From NCBI GenBank assembly GCA_964428895.1, contig CAYRZU010000036.1, positions 1 through 32,160 on the forward strand: a stretch of 32,160 nucleotides of DNA. Reading direction: 5' to 3'. Source of the stretch: HyVt-337 sp964428895. Lineage in GTDB: Bacteria; Planctomycetota; Phycisphaerae; SM23-33. The notes under the pieces were generated by a model. It was given only the letters and a program-made list of their open reading frames with translations. It had not been told where the DNA came from and ran no database searches. This document shows positions 9,301 through 16,557 of this stretch, piece by piece; within the stretch, counting starts at the first letter, position 1; the number at the start of each line of letters is the position of its first letter. The position numbers were made by a program, and so were the translations under genes.

Positions 9301-9707
9301 ACATAGCGAACATCCGTTCCTCGCTCGGCCAATACGCGTTGCCACAAGGGCAAGGCCAGACACGTTCGCGGATCCTTCCATCCCCACAACATCTGCCCTG
9401 CAAAGGTGGACTCGACAACCCGTCGGGCGTCATCGAAGAACGGAGCAACTTCCGGCAGCGTCCACCATTCCGGCGGCATGGCCACGGAACTATCCCACCC
9501 GCGATCCAGCGCCGCCAAGAGTTGTTCGTGCATCGCCACGATGCTGGTCAGCTCGAAGAAGCCCTTCGGATTATCGACCGACGGGCCGATCATCGCCGCC
9601 GGCGGGCCCAGGTACACACCGGATGATTCCAGACACCGGGCCACCGCGGACGTGCCGCTGCGATGCATCCCTAGAATGACGACCGCCTTGTCTGCGTTCT
9701 CTGACAT
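6327..9707 (-). CDS. Sulfotransferase / beta-sandwich / coiled-coil / GT4 glycosyltransferase fusion (1126 aa)
   Basis: Domain order with the ATG at 9707 as residue 1. Residues 1-270 are a sulfotransferase-like domain: ILGMHRSGTSAVARCL (11-26) is the 5'-phosphosulfate loop and YVLVCRNPLDIAAS (135-148) the 3'-phosphate-binding segment. Residues about 291-400 form a beta-rich module containing YVFPLPW and IRFDP. Residues about 446-586 are a long coiled coil rich in Glu, Arg, Leu and Ala. Residues 630-1010 are a GT4 domain with cysteines near 760, 773, 784 and 787 and the EX7E at 942-950 (WPETYSYTAFE). A basic tail follows. Expected activities are PAPS-dependent sulfation and sugar transfer on the same glycan. 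The ATG at 9707 was chosen because homology begins right there; upstream in-frame residues look random. It heads a three-gene minus-strand unit. Confidence 0.85.
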   Translation of the reverse strand: MSENADKAVVILGMHRSGTSAVARCLESSGVYLGPPAAMIGPSVDNPKGFFELTSIVAMHEQLLAALDRGWDSSVAMPPEWWTLPEVAPFFDDARRVVESTFAGQMLWGWKDPRTCLALPLWQRVLAERGTDVRYVLVCRNPLDIAASLQKRNGFTPEKSIALYVLHMLHAFYHTRDARRSVVFYEQWLDNGQEELDRVLQELDLPSPDASVRERLAQQVDPALAHNRTSEADTDRRLTGIGRRVHELTRRMTGDDAEGAAAELASLLADYESFSPLISSQVEPAGPSMTQVFDFTEGSAAETRSVSVHLHGGGQVRTYVFPLPWPTATHIRFDPTSDAGLLTFQSIELWEMDGQDVEAGKLIHRYTPEEVKIGQQLIAIDDPPWSFVATGPDPQLFASLRSNRSRKGRALIVKMSFHHQIGRKALSKLVASLADGAPAPSAPSVADVAELAQMRQLLRDQAIELGETTEELARRTRLTDEIDREISLLVSEAAQIREDMVAQVEATAKLETQLADRTTQLRDAQRDLGSATAALSQGQQELSRERAELSEAREGLANATTELTQSKGTLLRKDQELKSLREFLNEAKDLVRDVRGAVHSMPAAPTVAPELPSDVAVQDMLARLLSLLKHDTYVLALSHADYLVCLGGTEKLLREEQGNLDKQGISYLQLSTYQPQRSKTEDGTYNPLLVVNVDSQPLGTCSASFLMTALELLRETHVARPVAVHLHQLMHWPLPSVDFLLEGIHPPVVRFFLHDYASICPQFNLLRNDEEYCGGSSDPAAPMCQDCKHGPRRRDYFPLFQSLFERWEVEMIAPSQTAADVWRGAFPQHRDLVRVVPHLVVAERPADHSARLARLKKSSKKLRIAYIGYQADCKGWPFWRQTACDPTLQSHYDFYTLGACSDPPAHMKCVAVSFIEGGLTAMVDALEAHDIDIAFLWSIWPETYSYTAFEAMATNCLIITNSKSGNIAVLAGAEHRGCVFESEEDALAFLREPGRVRDAIRQALAHNGPLTMSSNPELALGTAQMLVVPSRLADVTAEEVLQRAAERGLANLVARLSGELHIQRGIPRQLEEIHELRDYIDHLNEWHGRKDAVIDYYRSSRVHRVAGWLGRIVRLGKSASPKTPAS

Positions 9708-9860
9708 CCGTTCACGATCCCCGACTCGCCACGGGCCCGCCCGGCGGCGTGCGTCGCCCGAACACGGGACGGCCCTATCGAGGAAGGGTGCGATCTTTTT
9801 ACGCCCGGTCACAGGCGGCCGCAAGGTGATTCTGATCGGCTCGGCGCCGGCGAAGGCGGG

Positions 9861-9890
9861 TTGTCAGTCATTGCGCCCTTGCAGTACCAT
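9861..9890 (+). promoter_or_regulatory. Candidate promoter for the MBOAT/AlgJ/methyltransferase unit
   Basis: TTGTCA (9861-9866), an 18-bp spacer and TACCAT (9885-9890) point at the MBOAT gene, giving a leader of about 75 nt. The -35 matches five of six bases and the -10 four of six. It lies in the 264-bp divergent gap 9708-9971, which holds no gene. On the minus side of that gap I saw only a poor candidate for the fusion gene. Confidence 0.4.
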
Positions 9891-9971
9891 ACCGCCCGAC
9901 GGAACGGTCCCCAGAGACACTCCCACGGGCAACGCTCGCAACGGCGAGATTATGGAAAGCAGTTCGCCGGC

Positions 9972-11504
9972 ATGGTCTTCGCGTCCATCCTATTCCTAAC
10001 GCTGTACCTTCCCGTCGTTCTGACGGCCTACCACGTCTTATTCCTGCCGGTGACGCTCGGCGTTCGTCCGCAGGTGTTTCGTCGACTGTGCAATCTGCTC
10101 CTGCTGGCCGTAAGTTTGCTGTTCTACTTCTGGGGAGAGAAGTTCCTGGTCTGGATCGTCATCGCATCGACCGGCATCGACTACGCCGCCGGCCTGCTGA
10201 TCTCCGGCGGGCTGTGGCAAAGACGAATCCCCAGGCTCAAGCGTGGCGGGCATCGCCGCCCCCTTCAGAAGCTTGGGCTGATCCTGTCGATCTGTTCCAA
10301 CCTGGCGTTCTTGGGTTACTTCAAATACTTCAACTTTGCCGTCGGAAACTACAACGCCGCCGCCGAAGCCTTTGGCCTCAGCGCCGCGGCGTGGAAGAGC
10401 TTCGCCACCATCCACCTGCCGTTGGGCATCAGCTTCTACACCTTCCAGTCGATGAGTTACACCATCGACGTCTACCGCGGGCACGTCCGGGCCACCCGGA
10501 ACTTCATTGATTTCGCCTGCTACGTCACCATGTTCCCCCAACTGGTCGCCGGGCCTATCGTTCGATACCGCGACATCGCGACGCAATTGGTCAAGCGAAC
10601 CGTCAGCCGAGCGGCGTTCGTGGAAGGCATATCCCGGTTCATCCTGGGGTTGGCAAAGAAGGTCCTCGTGGCCAACACCGTGGCCGTTCTGGCCGATACG
10701 GTGTTTGGGCTGGCCAACCGCGACCTGACAACGCCGCTGGCCTGGCTGGGGGCGATGGCGTACTCCCTGCAGATCTACTTCGACTTTTCGGCCTACTCGG
10801 ACATGGCCATCGGCATGGGCCAAATGCTGGGCTTCCGTTTTCCGGAGAACTTCAATTATCCCTATGTGGCCCGCTCCATGCGAGGATTCTGGCAGCGATG
10901 GCACATTTCGCTATCAACGTGGTTCCGCGACTATCTGTACATCCCCCTGGGTGGGTCGCGACACGCCGCCCATCGGACCTACATGAACCTGGTGGTGGTC
11001 TTCCTTCTGTGTGGGTTCTGGCACGGCGCGAGTTGGACTTTCGTCGTGTGGGGCTTGTACCACGGGGCGTTCCTGGTCCTTGAACGTGTGGGGTTGGGCG
11101 ACCTCATTGCGCCTCGGCGCGTTCTGAGCCACATCTACACCGTTGCGGTGTTCGTCGGGGGGTGGGTGCTGTTCCGGGCCGACACCTTCGGCCAGGCCAT
11201 GGCCATGTTCAAGGCGATGGCCGGTTTCGCCGAGGGAAACGGTGTGGTCCACAGTGTCGCCCGGTACGTCCACACGGACACGGTCATTGCCCTGGTCGCC
11301 GGTGTTGTTCTGTCGGCCCCGGTCGTACCGTTGATCACACGCCGGTGGCAAGAGCGAGTTTCGCACCAATCGGAGCCGGGCCGAGCGGCTCTGGAGCTGT
11401 GCGTGCAGGGCATTCATCTGGCCGTCTTGGCGGCCCTGGGGCTGATATCCGTGGCGGCCCTGGCCGGTGGGACCTACAACCCCTTCATCTATTTCCGATT
11501 CTGA
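9972..11504 (+). CDS. MBOAT-family O-acyltransferase, AlgI-like
   Basis: A 510-residue polytopic inner-membrane protein of the AlgI/DltB (MBOAT) type. It passes acetyl groups across the membrane to a periplasmic O-acetyltransferase that decorates a polysaccharide. Diagnostic segments are FLGYFKYFNF (114-123), LPLGISFYTFQSMSYTIDVY (149-168), FPQLVAGPI (188-196), FWQRWHISLSTWFRDYLYIP (306-325, His311) and GFWHGASW (348-355), where His351 matches the essential MBOAT histidine. The start is the ATG at 9972, giving MVFASILFLTLYLP; 37 upstream in-frame residues look non-coding. The AlgJ/AlgX-like gene starts 3 bp after the stop, the classic pairing for polymer O-acetylation. The acceptor is presumably the glycan made by this locus. 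Confidence 0.93.
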   Translation: MVFASILFLTLYLPVVLTAYHVLFLPVTLGVRPQVFRRLCNLLLLAVSLLFYFWGEKFLVWIVIASTGIDYAAGLLISGGLWQRRIPRLKRGGHRRPLQKLGLILSICSNLAFLGYFKYFNFAVGNYNAAAEAFGLSAAAWKSFATIHLPLGISFYTFQSMSYTIDVYRGHVRATRNFIDFACYVTMFPQLVAGPIVRYRDIATQLVKRTVSRAAFVEGISRFILGLAKKVLVANTVAVLADTVFGLANRDLTTPLAWLGAMAYSLQIYFDFSAYSDMAIGMGQMLGFRFPENFNYPYVARSMRGFWQRWHISLSTWFRDYLYIPLGGSRHAAHRTYMNLVVVFLLCGFWHGASWTFVVWGLYHGAFLVLERVGLGDLIAPRRVLSHIYTVAVFVGGWVLFRADTFGQAMAMFKAMAGFAEGNGVVHSVARYVHTDTVIALVAGVVLSAPVVPLITRRWQERVSHQSEPGRAALELCVQGIHLAVLAALGLISVAALAGGTYNPFIYFRF

Positions 11505-11507
11505 CCC

Positions 11508-12692
11508 ATGCCCGACACCGTCCGACCATCCCGAATCAAGGCCTCCTGCGAGGCGCTACTGATCGCCGCGTTCTTCACGGCGATGTGGCTGCCCGTGGCG
11601 GGCCCGTGGCTGGGCAGGGACGGCGTGGCCGGGCCCGCCGCGGAGAAGCGGGCCTTGGCCAAGCGACCTCAGTTAGATCTCCGGTCGATCGCGTCTATCA
11701 AGGCCTATCCCCAAGCCTTCGAAGCCTATTACGACGATCACTTCGGGTACCGCCGCTTCCTGATGCAACTCCATCAGCGGATCAAGCGCGACTGCCTCCA
11801 GGTTGCTGCGCCAAAAGTGATCTTCGGGAAGAACGGGTGGCTGTTCTATACCGAGGCGCGCATTCTCGGGGACTTCATGGGCCAGGATCCCCTCACGCCG
11901 CAACGGCTGGCCCGATGGCAACGCGTCTTGGAGCGCCGACAGGCCTGGTTGGCCGAACAGGGCATCCGATATCTGTTCGTGATCCCGCCGAACAAGGCCA
12001 CGATCTATCCGGAAAACCTCCCCGACCACATTCAGCGCAACCGGGGCCAATCCCGCCTCGACCAGCTCGTCACGCACATGCGGGCCAATAGCACCGTTCC
12101 GATTGTAGACTTCCGGGACGACCTCCTGGCCGCCAAGGCCCACGACCGCATCTACTTCCCCCTGGACACCCACTGGAACGCCCGCGGGCGGCTGATCGGC
12201 TACCAGAGGCTCTGCCGCGAACTGGCCACGTGGTTCCCGCACATTCAGGCGCACACGCTCGATGACTTCGATGTTGTCCGTTTCGACCGAGGCGGCGATT
12301 TGCGCAACATGATGGGCTTGGCCAAGACTCGAACGCATCCCTCGGACGCCCTTCACCCGCGCTTTGACCGGCAGGCGCAACCGGAAGACCTGGTCTTGCC
12401 CGATAGGGCCAAGTGGCCCCGGTTCGCCAAGAACCGGCGCCCGCGCGTCTTCACGAACCCCAACGGTCGCGGACGATTATTGGTGTTCAACGACTCGTTC
12501 TTCAACCACGAGATCATGGAGCTCTTGCCGGAGCACTTCGAACGGGCGGCCTTCGTCTTCTGCCCGTCCGACTACGACCGTCTTAAGGTCATGATCGAAC
12601 AGGTCAAACCCGACATCGTCATCGACGAATGGGTCGAGCGAAGGCTGGTCGGCATGCCGGCCGACCACCCGGAATTCCAGGTTGACCCGTAG
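11508..12692 (+). CDS. AlgJ/AlgX-like periplasmic polysaccharide O-acetyltransferase
   Basis: A 394-residue SGNH-hydrolase-like protein anchored by one N-terminal hydrophobic segment (about 14-34). It would receive acetyl groups from the AlgI-like membrane partner and place them on the polymer in the periplasm. Family signs are AYYDDHFGYRRFLM (73-86), GKNGWLFYTE (107-116), the DxH catalytic pair in FPLDTHWNARG (Asp220, His222) and the nucleophile Ser330 in LLVFNDSFFN. All three catalytic residues are present, so the enzyme should be active. The gene sits 3 bp after the MBOAT gene with no clear Shine-Dalgarno, so translational coupling is likely. It is shorter than Pseudomonas AlgX and lacks an evident C-terminal carbohydrate-binding module. 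Confidence 0.9.
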   Translation: MPDTVRPSRIKASCEALLIAAFFTAMWLPVAGPWLGRDGVAGPAAEKRALAKRPQLDLRSIASIKAYPQAFEAYYDDHFGYRRFLMQLHQRIKRDCLQVAAPKVIFGKNGWLFYTEARILGDFMGQDPLTPQRLARWQRVLERRQAWLAEQGIRYLFVIPPNKATIYPENLPDHIQRNRGQSRLDQLVTHMRANSTVPIVDFRDDLLAAKAHDRIYFPLDTHWNARGRLIGYQRLCRELATWFPHIQAHTLDDFDVVRFDRGGDLRNMMGLAKTRTHPSDALHPRFDRQAQPEDLVLPDRAKWPRFAKNRRPRVFTNPNGRGRLLVFNDSFFNHEIMELLPEHFERAAFVFCPSDYDRLKVMIEQVKPDIVIDEWVERRLVGMPADHPEFQVDP

Positions 12693-12723
12693 GACCACTG
12701 CAAGATATCTCGGAACGACACGA

Positions 12724-13638
12724 ATGCGACCCAGTGAAAGAGCCGCCCGGAAATGGGATGAAGAACACATCCGCCGCGACGACGACGAGCGGTTCAAGTG
12801 GGTGCAGATACACGATCACCCTGTAGTCCAGGAGTGGATCAACACCCACTACTACGACGGGGTCGGCCCGTGGAAGGCGGTTCGTCCCCGCCTGCCGGCC
12901 TTCCCCGTGGGTCGCGCCCTAGAGCTCGGTTGCGGCCGGGGGGAACTGGCCCTGCGGCTAAAGGCCGAAGGTTGGTTCGACGCCCTGGACGCTTACGATC
13001 TGTCGGGCAGCGCCATCGAAATCGCCGAACGGCGAGCCCAGACGGATGGCGCCATCGGTTTGCGCTTTCGGGTGGCAGACATGAACGCCCTGGCCTTGCC
13101 CAAGAACACCTACCCCTTCATCTACGCCCAGAGCGCCCTTCACCATTTCGAGAACCTGGAACATATCTACAAACAGGTCCACGACGCACTCACGGAAGAC
13201 GGTGTCTTCTTCGTGACCGACTACGTGGGGCCCTCGCGCATGCAGTGGACGGACGCCCAGTTGGCCCTGGCCAATCAGGTCCTCCAGACACTGCCCGCTG
13301 AGTACCGCAGCATCCTGGGAAAGGAACCGAAGCTCCGCGAACACGTCAGACGGATACCGATCGAGAATTTCTTGGCCAGAGACCCCAGCGAAGGGGTCCG
13401 AGCCGCCGAGATTGTTCCCCTGGCCAGGGAACACTTCGACCTGATGGAGATCAAGTTCGCCGGGCCATCCTTCTTGAGGCCTACATTGCGAAACATCGTG
13501 CACAACTTCCGGGCCGATTCGATCGCAGATCGGGCGTTGCTCGAATCGTTGCTTCTAATGGAAAAGGCCCTGATCGACCACGGAGTGGTTGAAGCGAACA
13601 ACGCCTATTTCATTGCGCGACGTCGGTCGGCCGGTTAA
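12724..13638 (+). CDS. SAM-dependent class I methyltransferase
   Basis: A 304-residue Rossmann-fold methyltransferase. Motif I is ALELGCGRGELALRL (about 64-78), then YDLSGSAIEIAERRA as motif II and IYAQSALHHFENLEHIY, the usual post-motif segment of Methyltransf_11/25 enzymes. The start is the ATG at 12724, 31 bp after the AlgJ-like gene; an upstream TTG at 12682 would overlap the preceding stop and adds only atypical residues. Its place as third gene after the O-acetylation pair suggests it modifies the same glycan or its sugar precursor, but nothing in the sequence defines the substrate. Its TAA stop shares the palindrome TTAA with the stop of the convergent sulfotransferase gene. Confidence 0.88.
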   Translation: MRPSERAARKWDEEHIRRDDDERFKWVQIHDHPVVQEWINTHYYDGVGPWKAVRPRLPAFPVGRALELGCGRGELALRLKAEGWFDALDAYDLSGSAIEIAERRAQTDGAIGLRFRVADMNALALPKNTYPFIYAQSALHHFENLEHIYKQVHDALTEDGVFFVTDYVGPSRMQWTDAQLALANQVLQTLPAEYRSILGKEPKLREHVRRIPIENFLARDPSEGVRAAEIVPLAREHFDLMEIKFAGPSFLRPTLRNIVHNFRADSIADRALLESLLLMEKALIDHGVVEANNAYFIARRRSAG

Positions 13639-14489
13639 CGCCATGCGGAAAGATCTCGCCCCAGGAACTGCTCCAACCACGCCACGTCCTTTCGACAGCG
13701 TCTCCGGACATGAGCGCGGCTGAACCGCCCCATCGGAGCATAGGCCTGCTCAAAGACGCGCTCGGCTTCGATCGGTTCGGTCTCCGAAGCCCCCAGGAAG
13801 CGACAAATATCTCGCAAGACCTTCGCCGGATTCTCGGCCAGGTCTTCGTTCAGCACGACCCGGATCTGCTCGGTCGGAAAGTGCTCCAACAGCCGCTCCA
13901 TCTGGCGGCGGTATTGGCCGCGCAGAACGTAGGTGTGATGGACGAGGGCGTTCCGGCTGTCCTGCTGTTTGCACCGCCGAAGCCGACGTTGCTCCATCCG
14001 AATGGCCAGCCAGAACGGTAGACGTTCCCGGCGGCGCTGCTTCTCGAGGACATAGTGCGAATAGGCGCGATCGGCCGGATTCCGCAATAAGACGATCAGC
14101 TTCATTCGCGGGTTGTAGTCCCGGATGCGGGCGGCCACATCCGGCAAGAACATGTAGGTGGGGGTCGCCTCGCCGACGATCTGTCCCGGCCGATAGTTCG
14201 TGAAGAGATCATGATAGGGACGAAACCCCTGCAGACGAGATTCGGCGTGGATGGCGTCTCGGTCGAACAGGTGGGCCTCTTTGCCAGGCAGGAGGCAGAT
14301 CTCCGGATGGCGGGCCAACAGCGTCGCCAGGGCCGTGGTCCCCGCTCGCTGGGCGCCGACGATGAGGAAGTCCACTTGCGAGGGGCGGTGGCTCGTCCTA
14401 GGCCCCTCTCCGGGCAAGGGCAGGTACACTCGCTGAGGAATACCTCCATTAACGAGAGCCGAATTGGGAGGGCCCTTCTCGGACATCAT
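13635..14489 (-). CDS. PAPS-dependent sulfotransferase (heparan N-sulfotransferase-like fold)
   Basis: A 284-residue soluble sulfotransferase that would move sulfate from PAPS to a hydroxyl or amino group. The 5'-phosphosulfate loop is VDFLIVGAQRAGTTALATLL (about 38-57). The 3'-phosphate segment is LIVLLRNPADRAYSHYVLEK, with the Arg and Ser expected for PAPS binding. GKEAHLFDRD and VGEATPTYMF are typical of the Sulfotransfer_1 family related to heparan sulfate N-deacetylase/N-sulfotransferase. GGAG lies 5 nt before the ATG at 14489 and 8 nt before a second ATG at 14486; either could be used. It overlaps the convergent methyltransferase by 4 bp. The acceptor is unknown, probably the locus glycan. 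Confidence 0.88.
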   Translation of the reverse strand: MMSEKGPPNSALVNGGIPQRVYLPLPGEGPRTSHRPSQVDFLIVGAQRAGTTALATLLARHPEICLLPGKEAHLFDRDAIHAESRLQGFRPYHDLFTNYRPGQIVGEATPTYMFLPDVAARIRDYNPRMKLIVLLRNPADRAYSHYVLEKQRRRERLPFWLAIRMEQRRLRRCKQQDSRNALVHHTYVLRGQYRRQMERLLEHFPTEQIRVVLNEDLAENPAKVLRDICRFLGASETEPIEAERVFEQAYAPMGRFSRAHVRRRCRKDVAWLEQFLGRDLSAWR

Positions 14490-14526
14490 CAATTCTCCGT
14501 CGGCCCAGCGCGGCCGACCTGCACCG

Positions 14527-14555
14527 TGTATAGAGGCGCGGGGACAGACCTTCAA
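14527..14555 (-). promoter_or_regulatory. Promoter for the 13.6-kb sulfotransferase gene
   Basis: Minus strand: TTGAAG (14555-14550), a 17-bp spacer, TATACA (14532-14527). It predicts a leader of about 30 nt that includes GGAG before the start codon. Confidence 0.55.
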
Positions 14556-14611
14556 CTGCCAATTGCCGACGGGTGGAAAGCGGACGGTCGGTCTCGAATC
14601 CCAACGGAGGC

Positions 14612-14640
14612 TTGAACAACCCCCCCCGCGGCGTCACAAT
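14612..14640 (+). promoter_or_regulatory. Candidate promoter with a C8 tract in its spacer
   Basis: TTGAAC (14612-14617), a 17-bp spacer and CACAAT (14635-14640) precede the methyltransferase ATG at 14677 by about 36 bp. The spacer holds eight consecutive C (14620-14627). Both boxes match four of six consensus bases. Loss or gain of one C would change the spacer to 16 or 18 bp. Confidence 0.45.
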
Positions 14641-14676
14641 GCCCCGCGAACACACCCGTCGGCAAGGACGCCCGCC

Positions 14677-15666
14677 ATGGAAGAGACGTACCAACAGGAC
14701 TTCGACAGCTATCGGAACTACGTCGGGTCGGAGGATAAGTACGACCTGATCGGGGCCATGCAGTTCGATCTGATGGTCCGGCTGGGCCTGCGGGAGGACC
14801 ACTCCCTTCTCGACATCGGTTGCGGATCATTGCGGTCGGGGCGTCTGTTCATCCCCTATCTCCTGCCGGGCAATTACTGCGGCCTCGAGCCCAACGACTG
14901 GTTGATCGAGAACGGTATCCAGGAGAATCTGGGCCAGAGCATCTTGGAGGTCAAACGCCCTCGGTTCGAGCACAACGACACCTTCGACCTGGCAGCCTTC
15001 GGACAACCGTTCGACTTCCTGATTGCCCAATCGATCTTCTCCCATACCTCCCCGGCGCAAACCGAAGCCTGTATGCGGTCGGCTCGGTCCGTTATGTGCG
15101 CCACGAGCGTCTTTGCCGCGACCTATTTCGAAGGGGACGAGAGCTACACCGGAGACGAATGGGTCTACCCCGGCTGCGTGACGTATCGGAAGAACGACAT
15201 GCGACGCATGGTCGAAGAAGCCGGCCTGGCCTTCAAGCACGTCGACCATTTCCACCCGAACGGCCAGCAGTGGTTCATTGCCTATGACAACACCCCCTTC
15301 GACGGCCCGACCTTACACGACGACCCCGGGCCGTTCGTCGGACATTTTGACGATCAGACGCAGACCTATCCCGGCGTCCTGCTCGTATGGGGATGGGCCG
15401 CCGAAGCCGGCCAGGCGCGCGAGGATGTGGACATCCTCATTCTCAGCGAGGCCGGCCACCTGATGGCCCGGACCACCACCCATGTCCGCCGAGATGACGT
15501 GGTCGAAGCTCTCGGACCGGTGGCCCCCGCACGAGCCGGCTGGCGGGCGTCCTTCGGAACCACTCCCCTGGGCCCGGGCGGCCACGCCTTCAAAGCCTAC
15601 GCGGTCGATGCCGTCGGCGAGAACGCCTACTGTCTTGGCGCAATCAAGGTCAAGGTCACTCACTAG
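14677..15666 (+). CDS. Class I methyltransferase with C-terminal beta-rich domain
   Basis: A 329-residue two-domain protein. Residues about 1-205 are a SAM-dependent methyltransferase: motif I is LLDIGCGSLRSGRLFIPYLL (44-63), followed by YCGLEPNDWLIENG and FDFLIAQSIFSH. Residues about 230-329 form a separate predicted beta-sandwich, starting YPGVLLVWGWAAEAG, whose alternating hydrophobic pattern suggests carbohydrate recognition; I do not know its family. The ATG at 14677 has AAGGA 8 nt upstream, a good Shine-Dalgarno, so 71 upstream in-frame residues are discarded. It diverges from one sulfotransferase and converges on another. O-methylation of a sugar or polymer end is the likely role, inferred only from context. 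Confidence 0.83.
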   Translation: MEETYQQDFDSYRNYVGSEDKYDLIGAMQFDLMVRLGLREDHSLLDIGCGSLRSGRLFIPYLLPGNYCGLEPNDWLIENGIQENLGQSILEVKRPRFEHNDTFDLAAFGQPFDFLIAQSIFSHTSPAQTEACMRSARSVMCATSVFAATYFEGDESYTGDEWVYPGCVTYRKNDMRRMVEEAGLAFKHVDHFHPNGQQWFIAYDNTPFDGPTLHDDPGPFVGHFDDQTQTYPGVLLVWGWAAEAGQAREDVDILILSEAGHLMARTTTHVRRDDVVEALGPVAPARAGWRASFGTTPLGPGGHAFKAYAVDAVGENAYCLGAIKVKVTH

Positions 15667-15675
15667 CCAGGCCCG

Positions 15676-16449
15676 TCACGCGCCGATATACCCAAAGGTC
15701 TCCAAGCCCTCCCGGGCGACCTGTTGGACTTCCTTGACCAGCTTGCGATCGTTCTTTTGCCATCGGCCAATCGACCGCGACGGGTGAATGTGGCTGCATG
15801 CCTCTGCCGGAGACGCGTTGCTCCCGGCGAACTGGAGGATGCGCCCCCCCACCTCGACAGGATCCGCACACAGATCCTCAAAGCGGATCAGCAAGTAACG
15901 GTCGGCCAGTTCCCGCTCGGCCCACTGCCGGGCCTCCCGGTTCATTCGGGACCACAGCCGCCCGCTGGGCACACACATGGGGCATTCCTGCCAGGAATCG
16001 AAAATCGCCCCGTAGAACTTCTGCACCTGCCTCTGGTTCTTCGAAAACGCAATATCGCGGCCATCGCGGATGACATGGATCAGCCGGAACGCCGGACAAC
16101 ATTCCTGGACGAATGGCAAGACGTACAGGATGGTCGGGATCTTCCACCCCCACAGCGTTGCCTCGGGCGGCCGGCCCGCCGCGTGCCTCTGGATACACGT
16201 GGCCAGCAGCAATAATGCTTCCTTCCGTAACCAATCCGGGAGCTGCGACAGGTCGTAGTCCACACTCCGCGTGTGCTGCAATACCCAGTTGGCGACCCCC
16301 TGCGTAAAGGGCATGAAACTGAGCGCATCGCCCGGCGCATTGAGATACGTCCCCATGTAAACGCCGGCCTGGACGAGCAACTCCTGGATCACACGCGTGC
16401 CGGACCCGCCGGTAGCGCCAACCACAATGGGCCGTGTTATATCCACCAT
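15676..16449 (-). CDS. Small sulfotransferase
   Basis: A 257-residue stand-alone sulfotransferase. The PAPS loop is IVVGATGGSGTRVIQELL (8-25); it is unusually rich in Gly and lacks the common Arg-Ser/Thr-Gly-Thr form, with Gly-Ser-Gly-Thr instead. The 3'-phosphate segment is FRLIHVIRDGRDIAFSKNQ (121-139). A Trp-Gly-Trp-Lys stretch near 100 (TLWGWKIPTILYVLP) resembles the WGWKDP segment of the fusion protein's sulfotransferase domain, so the two are probably distant relatives. The start is the ATG at 16449; the nearest purine-rich site is too far for a standard Shine-Dalgarno. It is the partner of the large sulfotransferase at 16637 in a divergent pair. The acceptor is unknown. Confidence 0.85.
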   Translation of the reverse strand: MVDITRPIVVGATGGSGTRVIQELLVQAGVYMGTYLNAPGDALSFMPFTQGVANWVLQHTRSVDYDLSQLPDWLRKEALLLLATCIQRHAAGRPPEATLWGWKIPTILYVLPFVQECCPAFRLIHVIRDGRDIAFSKNQRQVQKFYGAIFDSWQECPMCVPSGRLWSRMNREARQWAERELADRYLLIRFEDLCADPVEVGGRILQFAGSNASPAEACSHIHPSRSIGRWQKNDRKLVKEVQQVAREGLETFGYIGA

Positions 16450-16515
16450 GTGACCGAGTCGCTCCCTCTTGCTCGACCCCGCGCCCGGCGCAGAGCGGCG
16501 TTCTTCTGGGATGTG

Positions 16516-16544
16516 ATCCTAGGGATCGCAGCCGGGAGCGTCAA
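16516..16544 (-). promoter_or_regulatory. Promoter for the 15.7-kb sulfotransferase gene
   Basis: Minus strand: TTGACG (16544-16539), a 17-bp spacer, TAGGAT (16521-16516). The -35 matches five of six bases, the -10 four of six. Its -35 box lies only 13 bp from the -35 box of the opposing promoter. Confidence 0.55.
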
Positions 16545-16557
16545 GCTTACCGGCGGG

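Noticed and set aside
10038..10904. A 288-residue open frame antisense to the MBOAT gene
   Set aside because: It has no recognisable motif and is rich in Gln, Gly and Val as expected for the reverse of a GC-rich membrane-protein gene.
11162..12091. A 309-residue plus-strand open frame spanning the MBOAT and AlgJ-like genes
   Set aside because: It is out of frame with two well-supported genes and consists of Arg/Gly/Pro-rich sequence.
12682..12723. Earlier TTG start for the first methyltransferase
   Set aside because: It overlaps the preceding stop codon, and the added residues lack similarity to the family. The ATG at 12724 is preferred.
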